Shown here: piece by piece, positions 35,989-46,546 of the stretch
How the letters are laid out: each line of letters starts with the position of its first letter
Position numbering within the stretch: the first letter of the stretch is position 1
Assembly: GCA_965248805.1 (NCBI GenBank)
Contig: CBDFKJ010000009.1
Coordinates: 1,674,001-1,738,000 of the forward strand
Origin: CBDFKJ01 sp965248805
Lineage (GTDB): Bacteria; Pseudomonadota; Alphaproteobacteria; UBA6615
Reading direction: 5' to 3'
DNA length: 64,000 nt
Position numbers and translations under genes: made by a program
The notes under the pieces: model-generated
Seen by the model: only the letters and a program-made list of their open reading frames with translations
What the model was told of the DNA's origin: nothing
Databases searched by the model: none

Positions 35989-37788
<1,800 letters not shown>

Positions 37789-37977
37789 GTCGCTCTGTTC
37801 CTCACCGAGACCCGCCGGTTATAGTTTGCCTCGGGGTGAGCGTCGACCGGCATCGCCATCTCCCAAGCCGGCTTGGTCCTCGCCGGCCGTCTTTGTGTGC
37901 AAGCGACCCGGCCTGCGCCACCGACGCGGGCGCCTTGATCAGGGTCGGTATTTGGGTCGAGTGAGCGGGAACCGGTG

Positions 37978-38621
37978 ATGGCAAAGGACTGGCGACCGCC
38001 GAGAAATCTGGAGGAGATCCTCAAGGACTATCTGATACCACCGAAGCTGTATATCCGCCTTTTGGCGGCAAAGGCGCGCCGCAAAGGCGAAAGAGAGCTG
38101 GCCCTGCTCCCCTTCCTCGCCGACCAAGCCGAGCGTTGATGTCGGTGCGAACAAGGGCCCCTACACATATCACCTGGCGAGGCACTCTCGGGAGGTCGTT
38201 TGCTTCGAGCCCAATCCGAAGATGTTCGCGCTTTTGCAGCGATTGGCGCCGGCCAACGCCACCGTCTTTCAAGTGGCGCTGTTGAGCGCGGATGGTCAGG
38301 CGGAGCTGCGCGTCCCGTGAAGTGCGAAGGGCTACTCCAACCAGGGCGCCTCATGTGGAGGGCTACGAGCGCGAGGTGCTAAAGGGCGCCCGCGCCACGA
38401 TCGAGAAATGCCGTCCGACACTGCTGATCGAGATCGAGGAAATCCACACCAAGTCGCCGATCGAGGACTCAATCGCCTACGTCGAGTCCTTCGGCTACCG
38501 ATGTGTGGTTCTGTCGAAGGGCGGGTTGCGCTCAGGGGACCAGTTCGATCCCGAGGCTAATCACCGTGCTCCGGTGGCAATCCCGGACTACATTTTCAAC
38601 TTTATTTTCCAGCCGCGTTGA
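37978..38621 (+). pseudogene. Decayed FkbM-family methyltransferase gene
   Basis: Three pieces of one FkbM-type SAM methyltransferase lie in different frames. The first (37978-38139) encodes MAKDWRPPRNLEEILKDYLI. The second, from about 38132 to 38320, carries the SAM motif SVDVGANKGPYTYHLARHSR and VVCFEPNP. The third (to 38621) has VEGYEREVLKGARATIEKCR and LLIEIEEIH. A frameshift separates pieces one and two, and pieces two and three are joined after loss of what is normally several dozen residues. It is therefore non-functional. FkbM enzymes typically methylate glycans. It abuts the degraded IS630 copy 3. Confidence 0.85.
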
Positions 38622-38631
38622 GGGCGAGGCC

Positions 38632-39520
38632 CAGTGGATTGATCGGAACGAAAGAGTCCGAATTGGGATTCCGTATTTTGCTGTGGTATGCGCCCGGCAA
38701 GGCGCCGGTCCCGCTCGATCGTGTCGCCGAGATCGTGCGCCTGACGCAGCAACCGCCGCCGTTTGAGGCGACCCACTGGACGTTGCGCGCGATGGCCAGG
38801 GCGGCCGGTATTGCCGCCTCGACGGTGCAGGCGATCTGGAAGGCTCACGGTCTCAGCCCGCACCGCTGGCGCAACTTCAAGCTGTCGACCGACCCTGCCT
38901 TCGCCGAGAAACTCACCGATATCGTCGGCCTGTATGTCGACCCGCCGGCCCATGCGGTGGTGTTGTCGATCGATGAGAAGTCACAGATCCAGGCGCTCGA
39001 CCGCCGGTCTGCCGATGAAGAAGGGACGCGCCGGCACCATGACCCATGACTACAAACGGCACGGCACGACCACGCTGTTTGCGGCGCTCAACGTTCTGGA
39101 CGGAACGGTGATCGGCCAGAACATGCAGCGCCACCGCCATCAGGAGTTCATCCGCTTCCTCAACCGCATCGAGCGCACGGTGCCGGCGGACAAGGCCATC
39201 CACGCGATCGTCGACAACTACGCGGCGCACAACAAGGACAAGGTCCGCGCCTGGCTCGCCCGCCATCCGCGCTGGACTTTCCACTTCACACCGACCTCCT
39301 GCTCGTGGCTTAATGCCGTCGAGGGCTTCTTCGCAAAACTCACCCGGCGGCGGCTCAAGCACGGCGTCTTCCATTCCGTCGTCGATCTCCAGGCCGCAAT
39401 CAACCGCTTCGTCCGCAAATACAATGCGGCCAACCCACAGCCATTCATATGGAAAGCCGACCCCGACGACATCATCGCAGCCCGAAACCGAGGGTTCCAA
39501 ACTTTGGAATCAATCCACTA
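38632..39520 (+). mobile_element. IS630-family element, copy 3 (defective, 889 bp)
   Basis: Same element as the other IS630 copies, but with a 256-bp internal deletion near the 5' end of the transposase gene and a 7-bp tandem duplication (CCATGAC repeated, 39037-39050). The left terminal TA has become CA (38632-38633); the right end retains CCACTA. The deletion joint shares a CG microhomology. It cannot make transposase. Confidence 0.92.
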
Positions 39521-39521
39521 G
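38688..39521 (+). pseudogene. IS630-family transposase, deleted and frameshifted (copy 3)
   Basis: About 85 codons after the start, covering the first helix-turn-helix region, are missing. The middle part up to RRHHD is in one frame and the rest, from DYKRHGTTT to the end, in another because of the 7-bp duplication. The deletion and duplication together remove 249 bp net. The catalytic residues are split between the two frames, so no active enzyme can form. Substitutions such as Glu to Lys at REYNAAN also suggest decay. Confidence 0.92.
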
Positions 39522-40562
39522 GTTCGCGAGCGCGTGAAGGGCGACTTTTTTCATGAGCGAGGGCAGGGCGTGGTCGCCCATCGCCTCGGGGTGTACCCAG
39601 AAGCCTTCGGCCGCCGCGTCCTGCGGCACGGCCGCCGCGACGACCGACAGCTCGAGTTCGAAATGCGTGAAAACGTGGCGGACCACGCCGGGCAAGGGCT
39701 GCCATTGTGCGGCGAGCGGCGGCGCCGGCGTGGTGTCCCGCGCCCACCAGGGGGTCGACGGCACGACCACCATGCCGCCGAGGAGTCCGCGCGGCGGCCG
39801 CGGTCGCAGCAACACCGCACCATCGGGCTTCACCACCCAGTAAGCGACGCCCTGCCGTTTTGGCCGCGGCGCCTTTGGCGGTTTGAGCGGCAGCTGTTCG
39901 GCGCGACCGTCGCGATGGGCAACGCAATGAAGCCGCCACGGGCAGGCCGCGCAGTTCGGCCGCTTGGGTCGGCACACGGTGGCGCCCAGATCCATCATCG
40001 CTTGTGCGAAATCGCCCGGCCGCTTGGACGGCGTCAGACCCTCCGCCAATGCGGCGATCCGGGTCTTGCCTTGCGGCAGTGGCTCGCCCACACCGAACAG
40101 CCGCGCCACCACGCGTTCGATATTGCCGTCGACCGGTGTTGCCGCACGGTCGAAGGCAATTGCGGCGATGGCGGCCGCCGTGTACGGGCCAATGCCGGGC
40201 AGCATCACCAGAGCCTCCTTGGTGTCCGGAAATGCGCCGGCGTGGGTCTGGCAAATCGTCTGCGCGCAGCGGTGCAAGTTACGTGCGCGGGCGTAGTAGC
40301 CGAGACCCGCCCAGGCGGCCATCACCTCGTCCACCGGCGCCGCTGCGAGGGCGTCGATCGTCGGCCAGCGGCGCAGGAAATCGTGGAAGTAGGGCTCCAC
40401 GGTCGTCACCGTGGTTTGCTGCAGCATGATCTCGCTGAGCCACACGTGGTAGGGGTCCGCGCGCTCGCCACGCCGCGCCCGCCACGGCAGGTGGCGGGCA
40501 TGGCGATCGTACCAGTGCAGCAGCCTGCTCCTCAGGTCTCCGATCATTGCCGATGTGGACAT
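39510..40562 (-). CDS. mutY: A/G-specific adenine DNA glycosylase
   Basis: MutY (350 aa) removes adenine mispaired with 8-oxoguanine. The catalytic Glu is in LSEIMLQQTTV, the helix-hairpin-helix is MLPGIGPYTAAAIAA with the catalytic Asp in TPVDGNIERVVAR, and the [4Fe-4S] cluster is CRPKRPNCAACPWRLHC. The C-terminal Nudix-like 8-oxoG recognition domain ends HALANLVD. The last codons and the TGA stop come from the end of IS630 copy 3, so the native C-terminus (about ten residues longer) has been replaced. Function is probably kept. Confidence 0.95.
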   Translation of the reverse strand: MSTSAMIGDLRSRLLHWYDRHARHLPWRARRGERADPYHVWLSEIMLQQTTVTTVEPYFHDFLRRWPTIDALAAAPVDEVMAAWAGLGYYARARNLHRCAQTICQTHAGAFPDTKEALVMLPGIGPYTAAAIAAIAFDRAATPVDGNIERVVARLFGVGEPLPQGKTRIAALAEGLTPSKRPGDFAQAMMDLGATVCRPKRPNCAACPWRLHCVAHRDGRAEQLPLKPPKAPRPKRQGVAYWVVKPDGAVLLRPRPPRGLLGGMVVVPSTPWWARDTTPAPPLAAQWQPLPGVVRHVFTHFELELSVVAAAVPQDAAAEGFWVHPEAMGDHALPSLMKKVALHALANLVD

Positions 40563-40758
40563 GGCGCGGCTTTCGTTATCTCGACTCTACGACAATTCGA
40601 CGCATTCTAGGGCATCGGCTTGCGTCGGGTTCGGCGCGGGTGGTACCGTTTGGTGCTGAGGAGCCCGGACTGTCCGGCACATGCTGGCTCGGCGCGCGTC
40701 GATCCATCCAGTAATTATGGGCGTTGAGCTCCGGCGAACGAATATTGGGAGACAGGGA

Positions 40759-42543
40759 ATGACGAAGCCTAATCGGTGGATGGCGCCCGCAAGTATTGCG
40801 TTGCTAGCGGGTAGCACACTGGGGTACTGCGTGACGGCGGTGGCCGCACCGGTCACGCACACCCGACTGCTCAACGCGGACCGCGATCCCAGCAACTGGA
40901 TCTCGGTGTTTCAAAACTACTCATCGCACAATTTCTCACGCCTGAACCAGATCAACCGCGACAATGTCGCCGATCTGCGGCCGGCGTTCACCGTGCCCCT
41001 TTCCGCAGCGCTGAAGGCCGATAAGAACCCGAACATCCAGGGCGGTGCGCTGGTGGATGGTGGGATGATGTACCTGACCGACGGCTGGGGCATCACACGC
41101 AAGTTCGATGTCAGCTCCGGCGACAAGGGTGTCGTCGTGTGGCGCACCGACCCGGCGGTCGACACCGACGAATCGCCACGCTCACGCGGCCTCGCCTTCT
41201 GGGGCAACAATGTCTACAACGACCTCGTCGACGGGCGCGTGATCGCCATTGATCGCGACACCGGCGAGATCGTCTGGGACCAGCAGATCGCGCGGGTTAA
41301 CATCACCGACGATTTCTATGGCAAGGAACAGTTCACGTCCGCGCCGCTGGCGGCCGAGGGCAAGATCCTGGTCGGCCAAAGCTTCGGCGACGCCGGCACC
41401 CGCGGCTGGTTGGCGGCGCTCGATCCGGAAACTGGCGAAGAGCTATGGCGCAGATATGCGGTGCCTGGGCCGGGCGAGCCGGGTCACGAGACTTGGTTGG
41501 ATGATCACGACGCCTGGAAGACCGGCGGTGGCGGTATGTGGACCACCGGTTCATATGATCCCGACCAGCGTGTCGCGATCTGGGGAACGGGGCAGCCGGT
41601 TCCCATGTTCGATCCGGAATACCGTCCTGGCGACAATTTGTTCACCAACACCGCACTCGCAATCAATATCGATAACGGCGATATCGAGTGGTACTTCCAG
41701 TACACGCCGAACGAGTCCTGGGACTATGACGAGAACGGCGTGCACATGCTGGTCGACGTCGAGATCAACGGCGAGATGCGCAAGACCGTCAACCACTACG
41801 GCCGCAACGGCTATTTCTATCAGCTCGACCGCACCAACGGCACGTTCATCGGTGCGGCGCAGTATAGCGATCAGCTAACTTGGACCGCGGGCATCGACGC
41901 GAAAACCGGCAAGCCGATCGAGTATAACCCCGAAGTGGCGCTGCAGCAGTATCTACCGGAAACCCGCATTCACCGCGGCGAACCGGAAGCCACCGTGTGC
42001 CCGAACTATCATGGCGGCGTCCGCTGGCAGCCTCCTTCGTATAACCCGGAAACCAATATCATTTACGCCGGTATGAGCGAGGGCTGTTTCACGCAGAGGG
42101 TCGAGGCGGCGGTGGCGCTGCCGGGCGGCGGACTGGATGCCGAGGGTCCCGGCGGACGTAACGCCCGCATCGGCGACGCCAAGTTCGAGCGCTACGGTGC
42201 CGTGGTCGCCATGGACGTGACGACCGGGGCGATGGTGGCCAAGCATAATACGCCGCACGACAATCTGTCGGGTGCGCTGGCGACGGCCGGCGGTCTGGTG
42301 TTCAGCGGCCAGCTCGACGGTACCGTAACGGCATTCGACGACGCGACCCTGACGCCGTTGTGGACGTTCAACACCGGTATCTCGTTCAAATCGCCACCCA
42401 TCACCTATGCGGTTGGCGGCAAGCAGTACGTCGCGATCATCGCCGGCGGCGACCCCGCGCCCTACTACGCGCGCGGGTTCGAAGGCGACCGGGTCCTGCA
42501 GTATATGGAAACCGGCGCGATGCTGTACGTGTTCTCGCTGTAG
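40759..42543 (+). CDS. PQQ-dehydrogenase-like beta-propeller protein (exported)
   Basis: This 594-aa protein has a signal peptide (to about AVAAP) and the eight-bladed propeller of quinoprotein alcohol dehydrogenases, seen in repeated tryptophan-docking blocks such as AIDRDTGEIVWDQQI, ALDPETGEELWRRYA and FDDATLTPLWTFNTG. The region WDYDENGVHMLVDVEI resembles the active-site aspartate loop. The adjacent cysteine pair that covers PQQ in methanol and ethanol dehydrogenases is absent: SPRSRGLAFW stands where CC...RGLAY is usual. The substrate is unknown. GGGAGACAGGGA precedes the ATG. Confidence 0.82.
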   Translation: MTKPNRWMAPASIALLAGSTLGYCVTAVAAPVTHTRLLNADRDPSNWISVFQNYSSHNFSRLNQINRDNVADLRPAFTVPLSAALKADKNPNIQGGALVDGGMMYLTDGWGITRKFDVSSGDKGVVVWRTDPAVDTDESPRSRGLAFWGNNVYNDLVDGRVIAIDRDTGEIVWDQQIARVNITDDFYGKEQFTSAPLAAEGKILVGQSFGDAGTRGWLAALDPETGEELWRRYAVPGPGEPGHETWLDDHDAWKTGGGGMWTTGSYDPDQRVAIWGTGQPVPMFDPEYRPGDNLFTNTALAINIDNGDIEWYFQYTPNESWDYDENGVHMLVDVEINGEMRKTVNHYGRNGYFYQLDRTNGTFIGAAQYSDQLTWTAGIDAKTGKPIEYNPEVALQQYLPETRIHRGEPEATVCPNYHGGVRWQPPSYNPETNIIYAGMSEGCFTQRVEAAVALPGGGLDAEGPGGRNARIGDAKFERYGAVVAMDVTTGAMVAKHNTPHDNLSGALATAGGLVFSGQLDGTVTAFDDATLTPLWTFNTGISFKSPPITYAVGGKQYVAIIAGGDPAPYYARGFEGDRVLQYMETGAMLYVFSL

Positions 42544-42580
42544 AGATCGCTTTCTCTCACCGAGATCGACGCAAAGACTT

Positions 42581-42608
42581 GGGGCGGCCCCACGGGGCCG
42601 CCCCTTTT
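42581..42608 (+). terminator. Intrinsic terminator after the PQQ-dehydrogenase-like gene
   Basis: GGGGCGGCCC (42581-42590), a short CACG loop and GGGCCGCCCC (42595-42604) form a 10-bp stem followed by TTTT at 42605-42608. It lies 37 bases after the stop codon and faces the convergent cytochrome gene. The opposite strand lacks a T-run, so it works mainly on the plus strand. Confidence 0.85.
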
Positions 42609-42637
42609 ATTTGCGCTCGGCTTGGGTGCGTGAACCG

Positions 42638-43186
42638 CTAGCCGCCGGCGCGCGGAAAGTCGTTGCAACGGCTGACTTCGGCTTCGAAAAATTCGACGCA
42701 TTCCTCGAACGTGATTTCGCCTCGTCCGACGAGTGTCGCGAGGACGTAGTCGGCCACGGCCTCGATCTCGCGACGGATCAAGTTCGGCGTTCCGGGCGGC
42801 GGCTTGGCGTCGCCGATTGCGGCGGCATCCATACCGTAGCACCGGTCATCGGAGTAGGCGCGACTGTCGAAGTAGGGCATGGACGTATCGGGCAGGCCGC
42901 ATTGAACCGCCGTCATCAGGGCCTCTTTGTCCAATATCGTTTCGCGCAGACTGGCGCCGCGCGCGGCGCGCGGGTCTTCCTGGACGCCATTCCCGGCCCA
43001 ACCGTGACACTCGGGGCAATTGATTTTCTTCTGGTAGACCTGCTTGCCGAGCTTGAGGTTTTGCCCTGATGCCGGCGCGGCGATCGTCGCGGCTACCAGC
43101 ACCACGGCGGCCGCCGAGGCCAACACACGCGCGGCCCCCGTTACGCGTAGGCGCGCGGCGATCGCCGTCGGCCATTCCTGCGTCAT
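42638..43186 (-). CDS. Exported c-type cytochrome
   Basis: This 182-aa protein has an N-terminal signal/anchor (VLASAAAVVLVAATIAAPAS) and a single haem site CPECH at residues 57-61. A likely axial methionine is in LPDTSMPYFDSR. The C-terminal part has DYVLATLVGRGEITFEEC with extra cysteines (positions near ECVEFFEAEVSRCND) that could form a disulfide. It converges on the PQQ-dehydrogenase-like gene, and such cytochromes often accept its electrons; that pairing is inferred. The ccm operon in this window would mature it. Confidence 0.88.
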   Translation of the reverse strand: MTQEWPTAIAARLRVTGAARVLASAAAVVLVAATIAAPASGQNLKLGKQVYQKKINCPECHGWAGNGVQEDPRAARGASLRETILDKEALMTAVQCGLPDTSMPYFDSRAYSDDRCYGMDAAAIGDAKPPPGTPNLIRREIEAVADYVLATLVGRGEITFEECVEFFEAEVSRCNDFPRAGG

Positions 43187-43264
43187 GCTTTCACTCCGGA
43201 TTTGGGATATCGTGAGTTGCGTGTATCATCACAGAAGAACGCAGCAACTTAAAGCCCGCGCATA

Positions 43265-44701
43265 ATGTCGCGATTTCGTGCACTCATGACCGTCGGTGTC
43301 GCCGCTACTCTGGTTGCGGCTGCCGGCGTCGTCTGCGCCCAGACCCCGCCGCCCAAGTCGCTATCGGTGTTGGACTTGGCGCTGGGGATGCATGCCGTGG
43401 AGATGCCGCAGCACGAGTTCGCGGATATAGCCTGCGGAACCCGGGGCGGCCCGCCGTCGCGGCGGCTGGACGGCTTTCTCGACTATGCCGTCTGCGCGGC
43501 CGAGGCGGACACCGGATTGCACGAGGTGCATTTCCGCCACGACGATGAGGTGGAATTTGCCGCCAAGGCGCGCCGGCTCGATTTCCCATCGCTCAGGTAC
43601 GGAAGCACCACCGTCTATGGAATACCGGTCATTGTCTCGGTCTTGTTCGACGGCAACGGTTTTCTGGTTGGCAAGCGCATTGTCACCGATCCACGCGGCC
43701 TCGACACCGCGACCCGCGAGATCAGCATTTCGCTGTGGAATTTCTTCCGTGGGCGCTTCAAGGGCGACGAGTGGCAGTGCGCCGACTTGGAAGTCCTGGA
43801 GGGTGAGCAGCCCTACGGCGGCCAATTCCTGAAGCGCCGCTGCGAGAAGCTGGCAGACGGCGGCTCCCAACAGGTCGTCTTGGAAGGCCACTACTACCGT
43901 AAGCGCGGACAGTTCGCGGTCGACCCGCACACCAAGCGCGGCACCGAGGGGTATTTCGAAAGCACCGTCCGCCTGAAAGTCGTTCTGGCCGCCGGTATTG
44001 GTGATCCGACGCTACGACTGGCTGCACTCGGCGCAATTGAGCCTCTGGTCGATCCGCGGGTGGCGCGCGCAATCGATTGCCCAGGCTGTGATCTCGCCGG
44101 CGAAGATCTGAAACGGATAGATCTACGTGGCGCCAATTTGGCCGGCGCGAATCTCGCCGGCGCCAATCTGCACGACGCCCGATTGGACAATGCCGACCTG
44201 ACCGGCGCCGACCTCAGTGGCGCCAACCTCAACAAGGCGCAATTGAAGCGCGCCAATTTGGCGGGGGCCAACCTGTCGAGCGCGATGCTGTTCCGCGCCA
44301 AGCTTGATGGCGCCAATCTTACCGACGCCAGTCTGCTGCGTGCACTGGCCGGCAGCGCCGAATTCATCGGCGCCAAACTGCGGGGGGCCGACGTCCGGCT
44401 GGTTGATCTGCGCGACACGCGGCTGGCGCGCGCGGATTTCAGCGAGGCGGATCTGTCGGGATCCCACCTTCACAATGCGCGCATGCAGGCAGCCATCATG
44501 AAAAACGCAGCGATGGTCGGCACCATTGCGGTGGATGCGCAGTTGACGCGTGCGGATCTGTCGGGCGCCGACTTGCGCAGGGCCGATCTGTTCGGCGCCG
44601 ACATGCGCGGCGCCAATCTCAGCGGTGCGGACCTGGTTGGGGCCCGCCTGTCGCGTACCACCATGCGCGATGCCAATTTGGAAGGCGCTCGCCTCGAATA
44701 G
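43265..44701 (+). CDS. Exported pentapeptide-repeat protein
   Basis: This 478-aa protein has a signal peptide (VGVAATLVAAAGVVCAQ), an unrecognised N-terminal domain of about 230 residues, and a C-terminal pentapeptide-repeat solenoid of about 200 residues with A(D/N)LxX units, for example LRGANLAGANLAGANLHDAR. The repeat forms a right-handed quadrilateral helix. The N-terminal part has several cysteines. Function is unknown; export makes a DNA-gyrase-mimic role unlikely. It is divergent from the cytochrome gene with 78 bases between them. Confidence 0.85.
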   Translation: MSRFRALMTVGVAATLVAAAGVVCAQTPPPKSLSVLDLALGMHAVEMPQHEFADIACGTRGGPPSRRLDGFLDYAVCAAEADTGLHEVHFRHDDEVEFAAKARRLDFPSLRYGSTTVYGIPVIVSVLFDGNGFLVGKRIVTDPRGLDTATREISISLWNFFRGRFKGDEWQCADLEVLEGEQPYGGQFLKRRCEKLADGGSQQVVLEGHYYRKRGQFAVDPHTKRGTEGYFESTVRLKVVLAAGIGDPTLRLAALGAIEPLVDPRVARAIDCPGCDLAGEDLKRIDLRGANLAGANLAGANLHDARLDNADLTGADLSGANLNKAQLKRANLAGANLSSAMLFRAKLDGANLTDASLLRALAGSAEFIGAKLRGADVRLVDLRDTRLARADFSEADLSGSHLHNARMQAAIMKNAAMVGTIAVDAQLTRADLSGADLRRADLFGADMRGANLSGADLVGARLSRTTMRDANLEGARLE

Positions 44702-44737
44702 ATGCGCCCTGGGCCGCCGGATAGTACTATGTTCAGA

Positions 44738-44855
44738 CCAAAACGACATTCCATAAATGGTTATATTGACGATGATTTTCCTCTTGATGGTGGGGTCGAG
44801 CGACATAATTAGATCAATGTTCTAATTTAGATCGCATGCGAGTTGTCGTTTTGGG
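44738..44855. repeat. 11-bp inverted repeat spanning the cysH upstream region
   Basis: CCAAAACGACA at 44738-44748 is repeated as its exact complement TGTCGTTTTGG at 44845-44855, 96 bases apart. The two arms bracket the palindrome at 44807-44827 and the likely cysH promoter region. The arms could be two half-operators or the ends of a small relic element. Confidence 0.5.
44807..44827. promoter_or_regulatory. Palindromic operator candidate upstream of the cys operon
   Basis: AATTAGA-TCAATGT-TCTAATT is a perfect 7-7-7 inverted repeat, 73 bases before the cysH ATG, in the only AT-rich stretch of this gap. Its size fits a dimeric regulator. The regulator is not in the window; a sulfur- or iron-sulfur-responsive factor is a reasonable guess only. 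Confidence 0.5.
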
Positions 44856-44899
44856 GCTTTCGGCGTACATTAGCAGCAGCTAGCGCCGGAGGTTCCGCC

Positions 44900-45739
44900 A
44901 TGACGGGCGCCGTCTTTGCATCGAATGAGAACACTGAGGTGCATGGCTCCCGGTCGGGGCCCGCGACGGCTGGAGCCGTGGGCGAACAGGCGCGCGGGCA
45001 CGCGGTGGCGGAGAAAGTACCGTCTGCCGCGTCGCACCCGCCCGCAGTCAGCTCCTTAGCTGAGTTGCGCCGGACCCACGGTCATCTGGACGGGTTGGCC
45101 CTGTTGCGCGAGGTGCTCAACGCGGAGCCGTTGCGCGGCCGCACGGCGTTGGTGTCGTCGTTCGGCACCGAGAGCGCAGTGCTGTTGGATATGGTCGCAT
45201 CGGTCGATCCAAGCACACCGGTCATTTTTCTCGACACTGGCAAGCTGTTCGCCGCGACGCAGGCCTATCGGGATGAGTTGACCGGTCTCCTCGGGCTACG
45301 GGACGTGCGCATCATTCGGCCGGAGCCCGCCGAGATGGCTCGGATTGATCCGAATGCCGATCTGTGGCGCTCCGCGCCCGATCATTGCTGTCACCTGCGC
45401 AAGACTGTGCCGCTCGATCAGGCGCTGAAGGGATTCTCCGGCTGGATCACCGGCCGCAAGCGTTTCCACGGCAGCACACGGTCGTCTTTGAGTGTGATCG
45501 AGGGCGAACCGTCGATGGGACGGATCAAGCTCAACCCATTGGCGCTGTGGTCGTCGGAGGACGTGGAGCGTTATCGGCGCCTGCGTCACCTGCCGCCGCA
45601 TCCGCTGGGATCGCAGGGCTATTTCTCCATCGGTTGCACCCATTGCACGCGCGCCGTCACGGTGAGCGACGACCCCCGCGCCGGCCGCTGGTGGGGTGTC
45701 GACAAGAGCGAGTGCGGCATCCATCGGCCCGGGACGTAA
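44900..45739 (+). CDS. cysH: Phosphoadenylyl-/adenylyl-sulfate reductase, [4Fe-4S] type
   Basis: CysH (279 aa) reduces activated sulfate to sulfite. The PP-loop-like region is TALVSSFGTESAVLLDM. Cluster ligands are the CC pair in PDHCCHLRKTVPL and the pair in GCTHCTRAV, the pattern of APS-using reductases; the catalytic Cys is in the C-terminal ECGIH. GGAGG at 44888-44892 sets the start at 44900. The roughly 60-residue N-terminal extension before the core is variable and of unknown role. First gene of the sulfate-assimilation operon. Confidence 0.93.
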   Translation: MTGAVFASNENTEVHGSRSGPATAGAVGEQARGHAVAEKVPSAASHPPAVSSLAELRRTHGHLDGLALLREVLNAEPLRGRTALVSSFGTESAVLLDMVASVDPSTPVIFLDTGKLFAATQAYRDELTGLLGLRDVRIIRPEPAEMARIDPNADLWRSAPDHCCHLRKTVPLDQALKGFSGWITGRKRFHGSTRSSLSVIEGEPSMGRIKLNPLALWSSEDVERYRRLRHLPPHPLGSQGYFSIGCTHCTRAVTVSDDPRAGRWWGVDKSECGIHRPGT

Positions 45740-45744
45740 GCGAC

Positions 45745-46533
45745 ATGGCTCCGCATTTGACATTCCCCGAGTTCGCGCCCGGATCCGTCTGGTTGGTGGG
45801 CGCCGGCCCCGGCGATGCGAGCTTGCTGACGCTGCAGGCCGCGCATGCGCTCGAGGTCGCAGATGTGATCCTCTATGACGCCCTGGTCAGCTGGGATGTT
45901 CTGGCGCTCGCGGGCGCAGGCGTGCGATTGCAAACCGTCGGCAAGCGCGCCGGGCGGCCGGGGGCCGGGCAGCTGCGTATCAACCAGCAGTTGATCAAGC
46001 ATGCGCGCCTTGGTCTGCGCGTTGTGCGTCTGAAGTGCGGTGATCCGTTCGTTTTCGGGCGCGGCGGCGAGGAACTCGCAGCGTTGTGCCGGTGGGGCAC
46101 TCCGGTCCGGGTGGTGCCAGGCGTGACCGCAGCCGCCGGCTGCGCCGCGGCCGCCGGCATTCCCCTGACGCACCGGGATCACGCGTCGGCGCTGACGCTG
46201 ATCGCCGGGCGGCTGCAAGACGGCGCGCCGGAACCGGATTGGCGGAGCCTGGCGGCGGGCCGCCAGACGCTCGTGATCTACATGGGTGTCGCGACGGCGG
46301 GTGTGATCGCGGCCCGGCTGATCGCCAACGGCATGGATCCGGCGACACCGGCCGCGGTCGTTGAGAACGGGACGCTCCCAAGACAGCGCGTGGCGACCGG
46401 TACCGTGGCGACGCTGGAGCGCGTGATCGCGCGGTTTTCCATCGGTGCGCCGGCGGTGATCGTGATCGGCGATGTCGCTCAGTATGCGCGCACCGATGCG
46501 CTGCCGGCGCGGCTGCAAGCCATCGCCGGCTAG
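45745..46533 (+). CDS. cobA: Uroporphyrinogen-III C-methyltransferase
   Basis: This 262-aa SUMT enzyme makes precorrin-2 from uroporphyrinogen III, on the way to the sirohaem needed by the sulfite reductase downstream. The motifs WLVGAGPGDASLLTLQA, VRLKCGDPFVFGRGGEEL and IPLTHRDHASALTLIAG are diagnostic. The protein has only the methyltransferase half of CysG, so the dehydrogenase/chelatase must come from another gene. The start lies 5 bases after the cysH stop; the frame open upstream is inside cysH and unused. Confidence 0.93.
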   Translation: MAPHLTFPEFAPGSVWLVGAGPGDASLLTLQAAHALEVADVILYDALVSWDVLALAGAGVRLQTVGKRAGRPGAGQLRINQQLIKHARLGLRVVRLKCGDPFVFGRGGEELAALCRWGTPVRVVPGVTAAAGCAAAAGIPLTHRDHASALTLIAGRLQDGAPEPDWRSLAAGRQTLVIYMGVATAGVIAARLIANGMDPATPAAVVENGTLPRQRVATGTVATLERVIARFSIGAPAVIVIGDVAQYARTDALPARLQAIAG

Positions 46534-46546
46534 GAGGGGAGCGACC

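Noticed and set aside
44101..44701. Tandem DNA repeat or CRISPR-like array in the pentapeptide gene
   Set aside because: The periodicity is 15 bases and reflects the A(D/N)LxX protein repeat; there are no constant repeats with unique spacers. No CRISPR array was seen anywhere in the window.
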